Shown here in pieces: positions 23,859 through 33,780 of a DNA stretch of 39,180 nt (positions are counted from its first letter, which is position 1; every line of letters starts with the position of its first letter). The notes under the pieces are model-generated. The model made no database searches. It saw only the letters and a program-made list of their open reading frames with translations, and was not told the DNA's origin. The position numbers and the translations under genes are program-made. The stretch covers positions 1 to 39,180 of the forward strand of contig NZ_RYFF01000047.1 in assembly GCF_004138165.1 (NCBI RefSeq), in the 5' to 3' direction. The stretch comes from Candidatus Chloroploca sp. Khr17 (GTDB lineage Bacteria > Chloroflexota > Chloroflexia > Chloroflexales > Chloroflexaceae).

Positions 23859-26123
23859 ATGACCTTTACAGCGAACTCATTCGTCACTTGGCTTCTTTCC
23901 CGCTCATATGGGCAAGGTGGTACTGTTGCCCTGCCCAACTCAACTCCAGAAGGTGACGTGCTCGGTCAATTTCCTTCCGGAGTCGAGGATGTTCTGCAAA
24001 GACTTAAGGATGTATATAGCCTCTGGCCACTTTCTCAGGGTGACGACCTGGAATGGTGTTTTCTTGTGGGAGGGCCTGGCAACGGTAAGTCAGAAGCGCT
24101 CAGAGCCTTAGCCAAGTCGCTGAATATCCAACTTCCACCTAAGAAGGCTGGCGAGCCAGCACCACGCTCTATCCCTCATGACTGGCCCCGAAGTGCCAAG
24201 CAAGTTGCACCTGGCCTTGAGGCTGTTTTTATTAATGACGCATCGATTCCACGAGATGATCTGGGTGCAAACACATTTAGTGGGTCGTTACTTCGTGATT
24301 TAGAGGATACTATTGGTCGATTCTTGGATCATCAAACACCAGTAGTGCTATTCGGTAATGTTAATCGTGGTATTCTGGTCGAAGAGTATGCTCAGTTGCC
24401 GAAAGATGTAAAGTCAGATACAGCAATTGGCTTGGCAGGTAATGTTATTCGCTGGCTTGTCAATCCGCCGTTTTCAAATACGCCCTTGGAAGTTAAAGGA
24501 ATAACTACTCTCGTTACTCTGAACCCAGCAACTCCATATTACGGCCAGTTTCGCATCAATTTTGTAAATTACGGTGCTAACTACAATGTTATTGTTCATG
24601 TAGTTTTCTTGGATGTATTGTCGCTTCTTGAACCAACGCCAGTCGGAAACGAGACTGTTGTTGATTTTTCTGTAAACCCTCCTAGCCCAGCACCGTATCA
24701 ACCGTTCGGTAGTTTTTATGATGAAGGAGGGACACGAGATCAGACTATTGCAGGTGAACTATTGACCTCATTTATTGCACCTGACAGATGGGATCAGGGG
24801 GGGTGCACGATAGAAAACGGCGTACTCTGTTCTGCATTTAAGAAATGCCCCTTTGCCCAAAATGCTAGATGGCTACGGAATGCTGTACTTCGGCAACGAT
24901 TCCTCGATATTCTGCGCGGTGCGGAAATTGCGGCGGCACGCCGCCTAACATACCGTGATTTATTGGGATACTTCTCCCTGTCAATACTGGGCCAACCAGA
25001 GCGTGCTTGGCTTGAGAATCAACATCCTTGTGATTGGATAGCTGAAGGTATCCGTGACCTTGACAATGGAAACCTAAGTGCACCGGTACGATTGATAAGT
25101 CATCGTGTTTATTCAAACTTATTCCCCACACCTGGTGCGTCTAGTCAGAAGGATGAAATTGCCCAAGCACGCCTAGGGAAAAATCTCTATGGGGCTGTGC
25201 GTGATCTGCTTACGTCACAAAATGGCATCACATTTACACGTCCATTTAACAGTTCGTTAACTGACATTGACCCCGCACACGATATTGATCCGTGGGAAGA
25301 TACAGATTCTAAAGACAGTATTCGTTCCAGAGTGTTTGATGCAGTTGAGGCCCTTGATGAGATAACACCGTCAAAAGAAATTGAGACCTGGAGCTTTATT
25401 CCTCAAGAGGCGCTGAGTGAGATAGAGATAGATGTTGATGCAGCATTGCGTGATGAGATTAGCACAGAACTAGGTAAAGGGTCACGCGAAGCTTCGCTAC
25501 GCGCCCAATTTCTCCGCAAGTGGCGGACAGCGCTCCTTCTTCGTCAAGTTGGGGTGGCTTTAGGACGCGTCGCCTTTAGGTCTGCTCTTATGGCCTGGTT
25601 GGCACAGCAAGAGAGCGCTTTGCGGGGTGCTGATCCGCTTGAACTCGGTAGAGGGATTAGTGCTTTAATTCTGCCTTCGCAATCAATCTCGCAATATCTT
25701 CTTGCACCTTTTCGACCACGAACCTACGAGTTAGACAGCGATCTACCCAAGAATACAGTGTTTGTAAGTGGCAACGCTCGTGACCTTTGGGTTGAAATAG
25801 TGTCACGCGGTGATACCCTGCTAGCCGAGGTACGCGTTCTCAAGGCGAAAAGTTCTCCTCCTGAAACGATAGCCTCTTTGGTTATAGACCTGGCAATAGC
25901 GCGAGAAGCACTGCTTCACGCAAACGGTTATGCTGCCTCGTTTACTGAAATTGGAGCCTCTTCTTTTGCCAGAATAGAACGTGCGCGTGCATCACTGGTT
26001 TCACGCAGCCGAACGAAAACCTCTGGCGTGTACTTTACCGACCATACGGGAGAACTCTTCCAGGTAACCAACAATCCAGTTGGTTCGACACCATTGCGTA
26101 TTGTACGTAGGGAGAGACCATGA
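23859..26123 (+). CDS. P-loop ATPase, DptF-like
   Basis: About 754 residues. Walker A is LVGGPGNGKSEALRAL (Lys77), followed by VFINDASIPRDDLG, then VVLFGNVNRGILVEEY, a layout I associate with DptF, the P-loop ATPase of the DndFGH restriction module. A cysteine cluster (Cys316, Cys324, Cys330 with CPF) may bind a metal. The remainder is helical and unrecognised. It is longer than typical DptF (about 550 residues, from memory). I chose the ATG at 23859 because AAGGG is 8 bases upstream; the frame extends to 23793 with an unlikely Cys-rich leader. Its stop overlaps the ATG of the next gene (ATGA). The likely role is nucleotide-driven control of DNA restriction; the Dpt assignment is inference from order, size and motifs. 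Confidence 0.55.
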   Translation: MTFTANSFVTWLLSRSYGQGGTVALPNSTPEGDVLGQFPSGVEDVLQRLKDVYSLWPLSQGDDLEWCFLVGGPGNGKSEALRALAKSLNIQLPPKKAGEPAPRSIPHDWPRSAKQVAPGLEAVFINDASIPRDDLGANTFSGSLLRDLEDTIGRFLDHQTPVVLFGNVNRGILVEEYAQLPKDVKSDTAIGLAGNVIRWLVNPPFSNTPLEVKGITTLVTLNPATPYYGQFRINFVNYGANYNVIVHVVFLDVLSLLEPTPVGNETVVDFSVNPPSPAPYQPFGSFYDEGGTRDQTIAGELLTSFIAPDRWDQGGCTIENGVLCSAFKKCPFAQNARWLRNAVLRQRFLDILRGAEIAAARRLTYRDLLGYFSLSILGQPERAWLENQHPCDWIAEGIRDLDNGNLSAPVRLISHRVYSNLFPTPGASSQKDEIAQARLGKNLYGAVRDLLTSQNGITFTRPFNSSLTDIDPAHDIDPWEDTDSKDSIRSRVFDAVEALDEITPSKEIETWSFIPQEALSEIEIDVDAALRDEISTELGKGSREASLRAQFLRKWRTALLLRQVGVALGRVAFRSALMAWLAQQESALRGADPLELGRGISALILPSQSISQYLLAPFRPRTYELDSDLPKNTVFVSGNARDLWVEIVSRGDTLLAEVRVLKAKSSPPETIASLVIDLAIAREALLHANGYAASFTEIGASSFARIERARASLVSRSRTKTSGVYFTDHTGELFQVTNNPVGSTPLRIVRRERP

Positions 26124-27682
26124 CAACACCAAATTTTTGGGTCGTAGACTTATTTACTTTATTCAGGCCAGAGTATGCGAAGCAAACCGAGGCATTATTA
26201 ACTGACCTCATTTGGCGCTCAAAAGGTTCTACGCTTTATCGTATGCCGAGCGCACAAGAGAGTTCGTACCTAGAGGGGTTAGCGGGTCTCGAAAGAAATG
26301 ATCCTAAGCTTCCATCCATGCAGCGTCTCATTCCACGGCACGCTGGTAAAGGCACATCGCGTGTGGTAGAAACTGTACCGATTGCAGAGCAGGCACAAGT
26401 GAGCAATCTCTTTTTGTCGCAGGAAGGAATACCTACCCCTACCCGCGCATTACTTACATCTATTCTTGCTCCACAATCCCGTAGTATGAGCTCATTCTCC
26501 TGCGTGCCAATACATCCTGATGTTGTCGTGCTTCAAACACTGCATGGTCTCGTGAATAAGGATAGACCACCAAATCTCGCAGAGATTATCGAGACAATAG
26601 GATGGTTTGGCGGATCAACTTACGACGGACAAGTGGCACAACTGTTACTACGGGTATTTTCGCAGAAGTCCGGGGCAAAAGAGGGGTTAGCTGGGCTTGT
26701 AGACGAACTGATGCCATTGCTGGCGCAGCACACCTGGAGTGCATTTCCAGACGTGTCTGGTATGTCTTCGCAAAGCCTACCAAGTTGGCCAACCCCTTGT
26801 GTAGGACCACGCGAGACAGCCCAGAAAGATCAAACAGCAATTTCATCACACATTTGGACACCATTCTCGTGGTTCTGGGAGAAATGGTCGACACTCTGTT
26901 TGCCTGCCAATGGCTGGTATGATGCGCTTCCTACACGCCGCTTTGTTGACTGGGCAATGTGCTTGTTGCGTACTGGTCTCGTCTTCAGCTATCTCTGGGA
27001 GGCGGACTTCTATACCAAGCTTCACGCATCAATTGTGGAGCGCGTATATTTCTCCGGCCAGACCATAGCGGCGGCATCTCTCCAATCAATGCTTGAGATC
27101 TCCACCGTACTAGCGACGATTGAGTCTCCGCGGCTCCCATCTGCACAGAAACATGCCTGGACTGCAATAAGTGCGTTGCTTGCAAAGGGATATGAGGCCA
27201 GAAGGTCGTTCGAGCACTATATTACAGACAACTTCTCAGTTCCCGAGGGAAGTACCTTCTACACAAGCGTCGAAGCCTGGCTGGATTCTATTCCTACCGA
27301 AGACCTGCGTCAACTGGCAACAACATTGCCAGCCGACTCGCGTGAGATCGCAAAGAACACCAAATACTTTGTTAAGTATCTACTTCTGCCACGTTCGTCT
27401 GATGATGCTGCTGCCGATCAGGCGGATTTATATTACTTAGCAAGGTCGAATACTAGTGATAAGTTTTGGTTTCAACCCGGCCCTGAGTGGCTTGTGGTAG
27501 TAACAGGGCTTCTCGGCACCCAGCCTGGCGGCCAATGCACACTTGGCGCTCTCATCAGGGACTTGAAGCGGCTTGGTATTAGGGTTGAACGTTCAGTATT
27601 AGTAGGCATGCTAGAAGAAGCAGGCTTAACAACTGATAGCCCTGATGCTGACGACGCTATTATTATCCATTCGGGATTCTAA
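26120..27682 (+). CDS. hypothetical protein in the DptG position
   Basis: A 520-residue protein I do not recognise. It has no P-loop, nuclease motif, signal peptide or membrane segment that I can see, and it is largely alpha-helical by composition, with many Trp and aromatic residues. It overlaps the preceding ATPase gene by 4 bases and is followed 29 bases later by the giant FtsK-domain gene. The middle gene of the DndFGH module, DptG, is likewise a mid-size protein without recognisable enzymatic motifs. I place it as a DptG-like partner by position only. Its codon use is lower in GC than that of genes before 23 kb, like the rest of the operon. Confidence 0.5.
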   Translation: MTTPNFWVVDLFTLFRPEYAKQTEALLTDLIWRSKGSTLYRMPSAQESSYLEGLAGLERNDPKLPSMQRLIPRHAGKGTSRVVETVPIAEQAQVSNLFLSQEGIPTPTRALLTSILAPQSRSMSSFSCVPIHPDVVVLQTLHGLVNKDRPPNLAEIIETIGWFGGSTYDGQVAQLLLRVFSQKSGAKEGLAGLVDELMPLLAQHTWSAFPDVSGMSSQSLPSWPTPCVGPRETAQKDQTAISSHIWTPFSWFWEKWSTLCLPANGWYDALPTRRFVDWAMCLLRTGLVFSYLWEADFYTKLHASIVERVYFSGQTIAAASLQSMLEISTVLATIESPRLPSAQKHAWTAISALLAKGYEARRSFEHYITDNFSVPEGSTFYTSVEAWLDSIPTEDLRQLATTLPADSREIAKNTKYFVKYLLLPRSSDDAAADQADLYYLARSNTSDKFWFQPGPEWLVVVTGLLGTQPGGQCTLGALIRDLKRLGIRVERSVLVGMLEEAGLTTDSPDADDAIIIHSGF

Positions 27683-27711
27683 CGATACATCATGTCACGG
27701 AGACATCTGGT

Positions 27712-30700
27712 ATGCCGATACTTGGCCTTGCAATCGCAGAGCACTTGTCAAAGCTCAGTGGGCTCTACTCTATAGAGTTTCCCGCCGAACTCAAGAGCGA
27801 AGTGACGGATCTTCTGACTGTATGTAATAACGCTACAGAAAATCGAGCCTTATTTGTCGCCGAAGAATCTACATCAGAGAAGGGGGTAATTTCCTGGTCA
27901 GAGATTCTTAAATGGCGGACTGATGATGATCGCGTGTTCGTTTGGGTTCGCGGTTCGGGAGAGCCGGATAGTTCTTTTCGAAGTGTTGTAAAGCCTTTTC
28001 TGTCCAGCCGTTTTCCTGGTGATAACGGGGGAGATTGCAGTTTGGGGTTATTTGCGGAACTAAGCATCCGCTTTTTATGGCAAAAATACGATCTACCATT
28101 TACAACTGAATCGTTTGAGGCGTTCCAGCAGACCGCACGATGGGTTGCGAATGTACTGCGATACTCCTTTGAACAGCAAGGAAGCACTCCAAGCGCCCAT
28201 TGGAGTGACGAGTTTCTGACTCATTGGGCAGAATTGCTGAAACTATTAGATCAAGGCATGGCGGCCCTCGGCGAGATCCCGCGCCCATTTCATGCTTGGG
28301 AAATTGTCCGCCTTGCAGGATTACCCATTCCTTCTATCATTGCCAGAAACGCAAATACGGTGTGGTTCCCGCCTAATGATCTTCCAGAACAGAGGTGGGC
28401 TCAATATGCAAAAGATTGGCAGACTGTTATTGAGGAACACGTGCTGCCTGATGGAGAGATAGCAGTTTTACTGGCAGCCCTTGATCGTCAAGTTAGAGGA
28501 GCAGGAGATACAAGTCCTTGGCGTAATCTCGACTGGGAGCATCGAATCCGCTTGGTACAAAGTACAGCGGCTCCCGTTATAGGTAGGCTAGTATTCACAT
28601 CGAGTTCTTCACCGAGCATCCTGACTAAAAGTTTTCCAACATATCCACCACCACTTCCTTCCTGGTGGGGAGTTACTGATGGTGACCTCAAGGAAGCTAT
28701 TAAAGAATTGCGAGCAGCGAAATCTCTCCAAACTCATCCTGCATGCGGCTCTTTGTGCCCATTGTATGATGGTGAGACGGACAACTATGTGCTCGACCTG
28801 TCCTCGGCAACGATTAGCTATACCTCTATCACGAGCAAGAAGAAGAATTACTGGAAAGCCACTGCTTCTGTTGATGATCTCCATATAATATACCGGGAAC
28901 CCTGGGGTGACCTCTTTATCGACTCTGCCAAACCGGTGAGTGGAAAAGAAAAGGATGTCTGGATTAAGCCAGAGAGTGTAAAAATCAAGGTTAGTGGAAC
29001 AAAAATTGACAACCTAATAGGCGTAACCAATGCAGTGGGACAATTAGGAATTCAATTCAGTATCATCATTGAGTATCAGGCAGGTCTGGAACACGATATA
29101 GCTTCGGGGAGTTGGAAGGCGCTACGCTCGCTCCAGTTCGAAGCCATGGTCTCTGACCATGTAGGTGGAATCTGGGGACCTTCACGGAGAATTAGTACAT
29201 CAGTTGGTTTGGTTATCCCTTCGCCATTTAGTCATACAATAATTGTCGCACGAACGGACAAAAAAACGAAATTAGTAACTTGCCCAAATGAAGACGATAT
29301 CTTCAAATCAATACTCACGGCAGAATCTCGCTGGGCACCTGAAATCACTCCCGACATCTTATTGAAAGAGGAAGGACAATATAAAATATGCGTCTATGAC
29401 GGTCGTCTGAACCCAGAGAACCCAAGACTAGCATCACCACTAGCTCCCAGCATTAATGGAGTCCCATTTGACCTTAGTAGTGCGTGTTCCAGGTTATGGC
29501 GAAAAACAACCCATCTAGATGAGGATGACACTATTACTGCATCGGGTTTTGGTGTTGAGTATGATGTAGCTGTTGTGAAAGTAGAGGAACGGTCTGGGGC
29601 CTTGTCATCAGGTATTCTATCTGTTATCCGCGGACTACCATCTGCAAGAAAGCCACCTTCTACCCAAACTCGACAGAGTCTTTTAGGGTCGTATCAAGAC
29701 CAGATTGTACGCACCCTGGTAAATCCACCAGATGGTATCCATAACTCACTCTACCAATACGTGGTTTCATCGACCGAGGCCCCGAAGAATTGGGTTGCAC
29801 ATCGAGGAACAGCTTCACCCGATTTCCTGCCAGACACTATGCAGGCGTTTCCCTTACCAGGTGTTGGCAATGGCCCGAGCCCTCGGCTTATCTCCTGTCC
29901 CGCATGGACAGTGTTTATGGAAGTTCTGGGTGAAGTATGTGTGAAGATAGGGCTGCAACCGGGGCGAAGCGATTTCTGGCTGTCAAGTTTTAACCCTGCC
30001 GCTATAGGAGCGCGGACAATCAAGGCCTATCTAGACTCTCATCGCGATTTAGTACAAGCAGCCAAGCAATTCAGTCTAGTCGATGCATTTTGGGCTTCAT
30101 ACCCTTTCTCACTCATAATAGTTCAAGGCACTCCAGGCGCTGGGCGCGGTAATCTCCTGGCAGTACTCTTATCACCACTCCACCCAGCGAGACTTGCTTG
30201 GGCATTTGCTGTTGCTTTTGTTGCAAGTGAAGGAAACATGCCACGGGAGTTGCTGGGCTTTGCTGAAGGGTGGAATGTGCCATTCACTGGTCAGGCGGTC
30301 AATCAAGCTGGTCAAGTGCTGCAACTCGTAGCAGTGCCAACAGACCCAGGCCCTGAACAGGACTTTGCCACATGGAGTGCGCTTGCGGTATTAACTAATA
30401 GGGGTATAGCAGAATTACCCCCTTCAGCAGCCAATCTTCCGTTGCCTTGGGGAGGAAGAACAGGTATTAACCAACGTGTCGTTGAACGGGCAATTAAAGA
30501 TTATCTCCGAATCCATCAGCACCATAATTCTCTGGAAGTTGACATACGGTCTGTCGCTCCAGGTCCCAGGTCACAAGAAATTGATGACGCTGTGCTCCGG
30601 TTTGTTGGAACCGGTACGCTTCGTGAAGTCAGCCGCCTGAGTGGGGGAACACGTGTTTGGGATTCTGCATACCGCATTGGTACGCCTCCTGGTCGTGACA

Positions 30701-33579
30701 AACTCTTTATGATGCGCGAAGAAGATGAACGCAGCAAGCCGTTTGAATGGAGGGTTTACCAAGCGCAAGATATTCCAACAAATACAGATGTAGCGTTTGT
30801 AGAGAACGCCAGTGTAAATTTGGCAATTACGCAGGGCACGACAGCGGGTATTTTGGGTCCTCTTCTGCTTCGACGTTTCTGTCCCACAGCTATTGGTAAT
30901 ACAACGTTTGACCAACACTACGCTGCTAAGCCAGATGAGGATTTACTGGGCCTTGCCAGCCTGCTATCCGAGATAGAGTACGGAGGCGAGAATGCTGCCT
31001 TGCGATCATCTCCACGACCGGAGGAACTTGGCATTGGCATGGGAGCCAAATGGGAAGTGCTTGGTACATTCAATATGGATCCATCGCTGTTATCTTCAGT
31101 AATTGCTACAGCGCAAGCGACAGGCAAAAGGTTACTGTGGGAATGGCGCCCGTCTTGGTTGAGGCAAGGACGTCAAGAAGAAGAGCAACTTGCGCGGCGC
31201 CCGTACTACGTAGTTGCAAAGATCCCAACTCCTTTGCTTACCATCCTCCAGCAACGGCAAGGATTGACGCCCAGTGAGGCTGCCGAGATGCTTTCAGAGC
31301 TAGGCACCCGCGGAATTGGCCTGTCTGCCTTATACGCTGCTGGTGGCTCTCAGGAAAGTGCTGCTGCTGGTTTCTTTTATGCATTACGACTCTTAATGCC
31401 TTCTGATGGGTTAGCTTTGCCCGCTGCATGGATTGCGAGTGATGAAAACACCTCCATCTACGGACTCATTCCAATTGATCCAATCGAGTCAATTCTTGAG
31501 GGTCTTGTAGGGAGAAATCTCCAGTATCGGGCTGACTTGCTCGCCCTGCGCATTGAACATGGTAGTGACAACTTCGTGCGCATATGTTTTATTCCTGTCG
31601 AGGTTAAGCACCACGGGAACCTCCAGGAGCCTAAGCCCTTTCCTTCGGAGCAAGACCAGGAATATAACGAGGTGAAACATGCACGCCAGCAACTTGCCCA
31701 AACAACTACTGTCATCAAAGAGATTGCGCGCGAAATCCACCCCAGTGCGAATGTAAGCCCTGCTGCTTGTTATGCGAGGCGAATCGCATTCGCCATGCTT
31801 CTCGATCTCGCTATGAGCCTCGTCCCAAAACCTCCTGTGGCCACGAAGCGAGCGAATATTCTGCGCGACATTCTTGCGGGACGAGTAGCTGTCGGTGCTG
31901 CATCACCCGTTCTGATGTGGTTTGCTCCAGGGTCTATGACGAAGAGCGGCGTTGCATGTTTACGTGACCCGCAGGGCGTGGTGATGGAGGAGGGGCATCG
32001 GATATTCGAAGTAAGCATTGACCCGGCTGCAACGTTAGGTCTCTGGTGGGCGAGCAAACCATTGGGGCCGGATGCTCAGCAGACGAGACAAATCATTGAC
32101 GAGCTTATGATGGAAGCGTTGACACCTTGCTCGCCACGTATTGATCTAGTTACGACAGATCTGAAGCCAGAGTTGGCGCGAGCGCTTGGGCTCGACATTC
32201 CATTTGGCACCGATACACTGGAAAGCAACTCACCGCCGAAAGAGAGCGAGGATTCTGTTTCTCCGAGCACTCACGACCTCGATGCCCACAGCGATAGCGA
32301 TATTGATATTGATATTGATACGCCCCCTGTCTCCCCAAGTACCAGCAAGCTGTCACAAGTGGACTTTACGCGTCCCAGTGAGCCAAGCTCATTAGAATCC
32401 GTGCAAGTAGTTCCTATGGAAAACGCGGGGCACGAGGGAAAGGAAGAATTGCCAGCGAAGCAACAGGACGTTTTGGAATTGGCTTGGCGACAAGCGAAAG
32501 CACGTGACTTGGAGCGAACTTTGCGCCAATACAACGTACAAATATTCCCGGTCGATCCGAACATAGCTGATGTTGGCCCAAGCATCGTACGGTTCAAGTT
32601 ACGTCTCCGCCCGGGGGAGCAGCTCACCAAAATCCAACGCACAGCCAATGACCTAGCACGCGAACTGGCTGTAACAAGCGTGCCACTTATTGAGAATATA
32701 TCTGGCACAAATTATGTAGGAGTGGATTTACCGAGGCCTGTGATAGAAACAGTCCACCTGCTGCCGCTACTACAGACACTAAAGCGCCCCGCAAAGGGCG
32801 ATTTGCCTGTTATTCTGGGTATAACTCCCGGTGGTCAAATCATTATCGAAGATATGTCTGAATTTCCCCACTTGCTCGTTGCAGGTGCAACGAATTCGGG
32901 CAAGTCAGTTTTCTTACGAAGCTTAGTGCTGTGCCTTATTACTCAGTATTCACCATCGGAACTCCGCCTGCTCATAGTTGACCCTAAACGCACTGATTTT
33001 AGCTTTTTCGAGGATTTGCCCTACCTAATGGGCAATAAAATTATCACATCAAGAGAAGAGTCGAGAGATATGCTGTTGGAACTTGTCCGGAGTGAGATGC
33101 CCCGCCGGCAGCAGCTTATGGCTGGGAAGAGTTTGCGCGTCAAAGACTTCAACGTGCGCTACCCGCAGGATGCGCTTCCTCCAATCGTTGCTGTTATTGA
33201 CGAGTACGCCCAGTTACTTAGTATCATGGCCAAAAAAGATCGCGATGCATTTGAGCGAGACCTGATGAGCTTGGCTGCAGTAGCGCGTTCGACTGGTATC
33301 CATCTTGTATTAGCAACTCAGCGGCCCAGTGCCGACGTTGTCACCGGTACTCTCAAAGCCAATCTTCCGGCAAGCATTGCCTTTAAAGTGGCTTCTGGTC
33401 TGAACTCGCGAATAGTGATCGACCAGAATGGTGCCGAGAACCTTCTCGGTCGTGGCGATATGCTCTTCAGGCGACCAAGTGGCGAAGTGATACGCTTACA
33501 GGCTGCATACATTGACGAGATAAGCATCCAAGATTATCTCAAGAAATTCAAGGATAGTCCTGACACACGCAAACCATGA
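27712..33579 (+). CDS. giant protein with C-terminal FtsK/HerA-type translocase, DptH-like
   Basis: A 1955-residue protein. The first 1500 residues are unrecognised and seem to hold several globular domains. An acidic low-complexity linker follows (around 1522-1545, repeated Asp-Ile-Asp). From about 1600 there is an FtsK-type lead-in (VGPSIVRFKLRLRPGEQLTK, then LIENISGTNYVGVDLPRP), as in FtsK alpha/beta domains. The motor domain follows, with Walker A AGATNSGKSVFLRSL (Lys1731), LLIVDPKRTDF, Walker B VVAVIDEYAQLL (Asp1830, Glu1831) and LVLATQRPSADV. It should be a hexameric DNA-translocating ATPase. Size, domain position and gene order match DptH of the phosphorothioation-dependent restriction module. 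A weak GGAG lies 9 bases before the ATG. Third gene of the operon. Confidence 0.6.
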   Translation: MPILGLAIAEHLSKLSGLYSIEFPAELKSEVTDLLTVCNNATENRALFVAEESTSEKGVISWSEILKWRTDDDRVFVWVRGSGEPDSSFRSVVKPFLSSRFPGDNGGDCSLGLFAELSIRFLWQKYDLPFTTESFEAFQQTARWVANVLRYSFEQQGSTPSAHWSDEFLTHWAELLKLLDQGMAALGEIPRPFHAWEIVRLAGLPIPSIIARNANTVWFPPNDLPEQRWAQYAKDWQTVIEEHVLPDGEIAVLLAALDRQVRGAGDTSPWRNLDWEHRIRLVQSTAAPVIGRLVFTSSSSPSILTKSFPTYPPPLPSWWGVTDGDLKEAIKELRAAKSLQTHPACGSLCPLYDGETDNYVLDLSSATISYTSITSKKKNYWKATASVDDLHIIYREPWGDLFIDSAKPVSGKEKDVWIKPESVKIKVSGTKIDNLIGVTNAVGQLGIQFSIIIEYQAGLEHDIASGSWKALRSLQFEAMVSDHVGGIWGPSRRISTSVGLVIPSPFSHTIIVARTDKKTKLVTCPNEDDIFKSILTAESRWAPEITPDILLKEEGQYKICVYDGRLNPENPRLASPLAPSINGVPFDLSSACSRLWRKTTHLDEDDTITASGFGVEYDVAVVKVEERSGALSSGILSVIRGLPSARKPPSTQTRQSLLGSYQDQIVRTLVNPPDGIHNSLYQYVVSSTEAPKNWVAHRGTASPDFLPDTMQAFPLPGVGNGPSPRLISCPAWTVFMEVLGEVCVKIGLQPGRSDFWLSSFNPAAIGARTIKAYLDSHRDLVQAAKQFSLVDAFWASYPFSLIIVQGTPGAGRGNLLAVLLSPLHPARLAWAFAVAFVASEGNMPRELLGFAEGWNVPFTGQAVNQAGQVLQLVAVPTDPGPEQDFATWSALAVLTNRGIAELPPSAANLPLPWGGRTGINQRVVERAIKDYLRIHQHHNSLEVDIRSVAPGPRSQEIDDAVLRFVGTGTLREVSRLSGGTRVWDSAYRIGTPPGRDKLFMMREEDERSKPFEWRVYQAQDIPTNTDVAFVENASVNLAITQGTTAGILGPLLLRRFCPTAIGNTTFDQHYAAKPDEDLLGLASLLSEIEYGGENAALRSSPRPEELGIGMGAKWEVLGTFNMDPSLLSSVIATAQATGKRLLWEWRPSWLRQGRQEEEQLARRPYYVVAKIPTPLLTILQQRQGLTPSEAAEMLSELGTRGIGLSALYAAGGSQESAAAGFFYALRLLMPSDGLALPAAWIASDENTSIYGLIPIDPIESILEGLVGRNLQYRADLLALRIEHGSDNFVRICFIPVEVKHHGNLQEPKPFPSEQDQEYNEVKHARQQLAQTTTVIKEIAREIHPSANVSPAACYARRIAFAMLLDLAMSLVPKPPVATKRANILRDILAGRVAVGAASPVLMWFAPGSMTKSGVACLRDPQGVVMEEGHRIFEVSIDPAATLGLWWASKPLGPDAQQTRQIIDELMMEALTPCSPRIDLVTTDLKPELARALGLDIPFGTDTLESNSPPKESEDSVSPSTHDLDAHSDSDIDIDIDTPPVSPSTSKLSQVDFTRPSEPSSLESVQVVPMENAGHEGKEELPAKQQDVLELAWRQAKARDLERTLRQYNVQIFPVDPNIADVGPSIVRFKLRLRPGEQLTKIQRTANDLARELAVTSVPLIENISGTNYVGVDLPRPVIETVHLLPLLQTLKRPAKGDLPVILGITPGGQIIIEDMSEFPHLLVAGATNSGKSVFLRSLVLCLITQYSPSELRLLIVDPKRTDFSFFEDLPYLMGNKIITSREESRDMLLELVRSEMPRRQQLMAGKSLRVKDFNVRYPQDALPPIVAVIDEYAQLLSIMAKKDRDAFERDLMSLAAVARSTGIHLVLATQRPSADVVTGTLKANLPASIAFKVASGLNSRIVIDQNGAENLLGRGDMLFRRPSGEVIRLQAAYIDEISIQDYLKKFKDSPDTRKP

Positions 33580-33619
33580 GTTCGCTCTTTCCCTTGAAGT
33601 GTATTATATTGAGTTTCTG

Positions 33620-33741
33620 GGGGGTTGTGCTAGTTAAAATCGCCGATGGCTCTGTGATACGGTCGAAGATTCGGCACGCTGCAAAGCCCTTTTCGCTACT
33701 CCGCGTTCTGATGCGACGAAAAAAGAACTAGCACAACCCCC
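33620..33741. mobile_element. MITE-like element with 16-bp perfect terminal inverted repeats
   Basis: GGGGGTTGTGCTAGTT at 33620-33635 and its exact complement at 33726-33741 enclose 90 non-coding bases. The element lies between the ends of two convergent genes. The arms are too far apart and lack a T-tract for a normal terminator, so a miniature transposable element is more likely. I could not find a clear target-site duplication (flanks TTCTG and GAGCG). Confidence 0.6.
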
Positions 33742-33780
33742 GAGCGCTTCCTTTTAGCAAGGTATGAGCTAAAATCTCTA

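Noticed and set aside
23859-33579. BREX system
   Set aside because: No PglZ, BrxL, PglX or Lon-like protein is present, and the large ATPase has an FtsK motor at the C-terminus rather than a BrxC/PglY layout.
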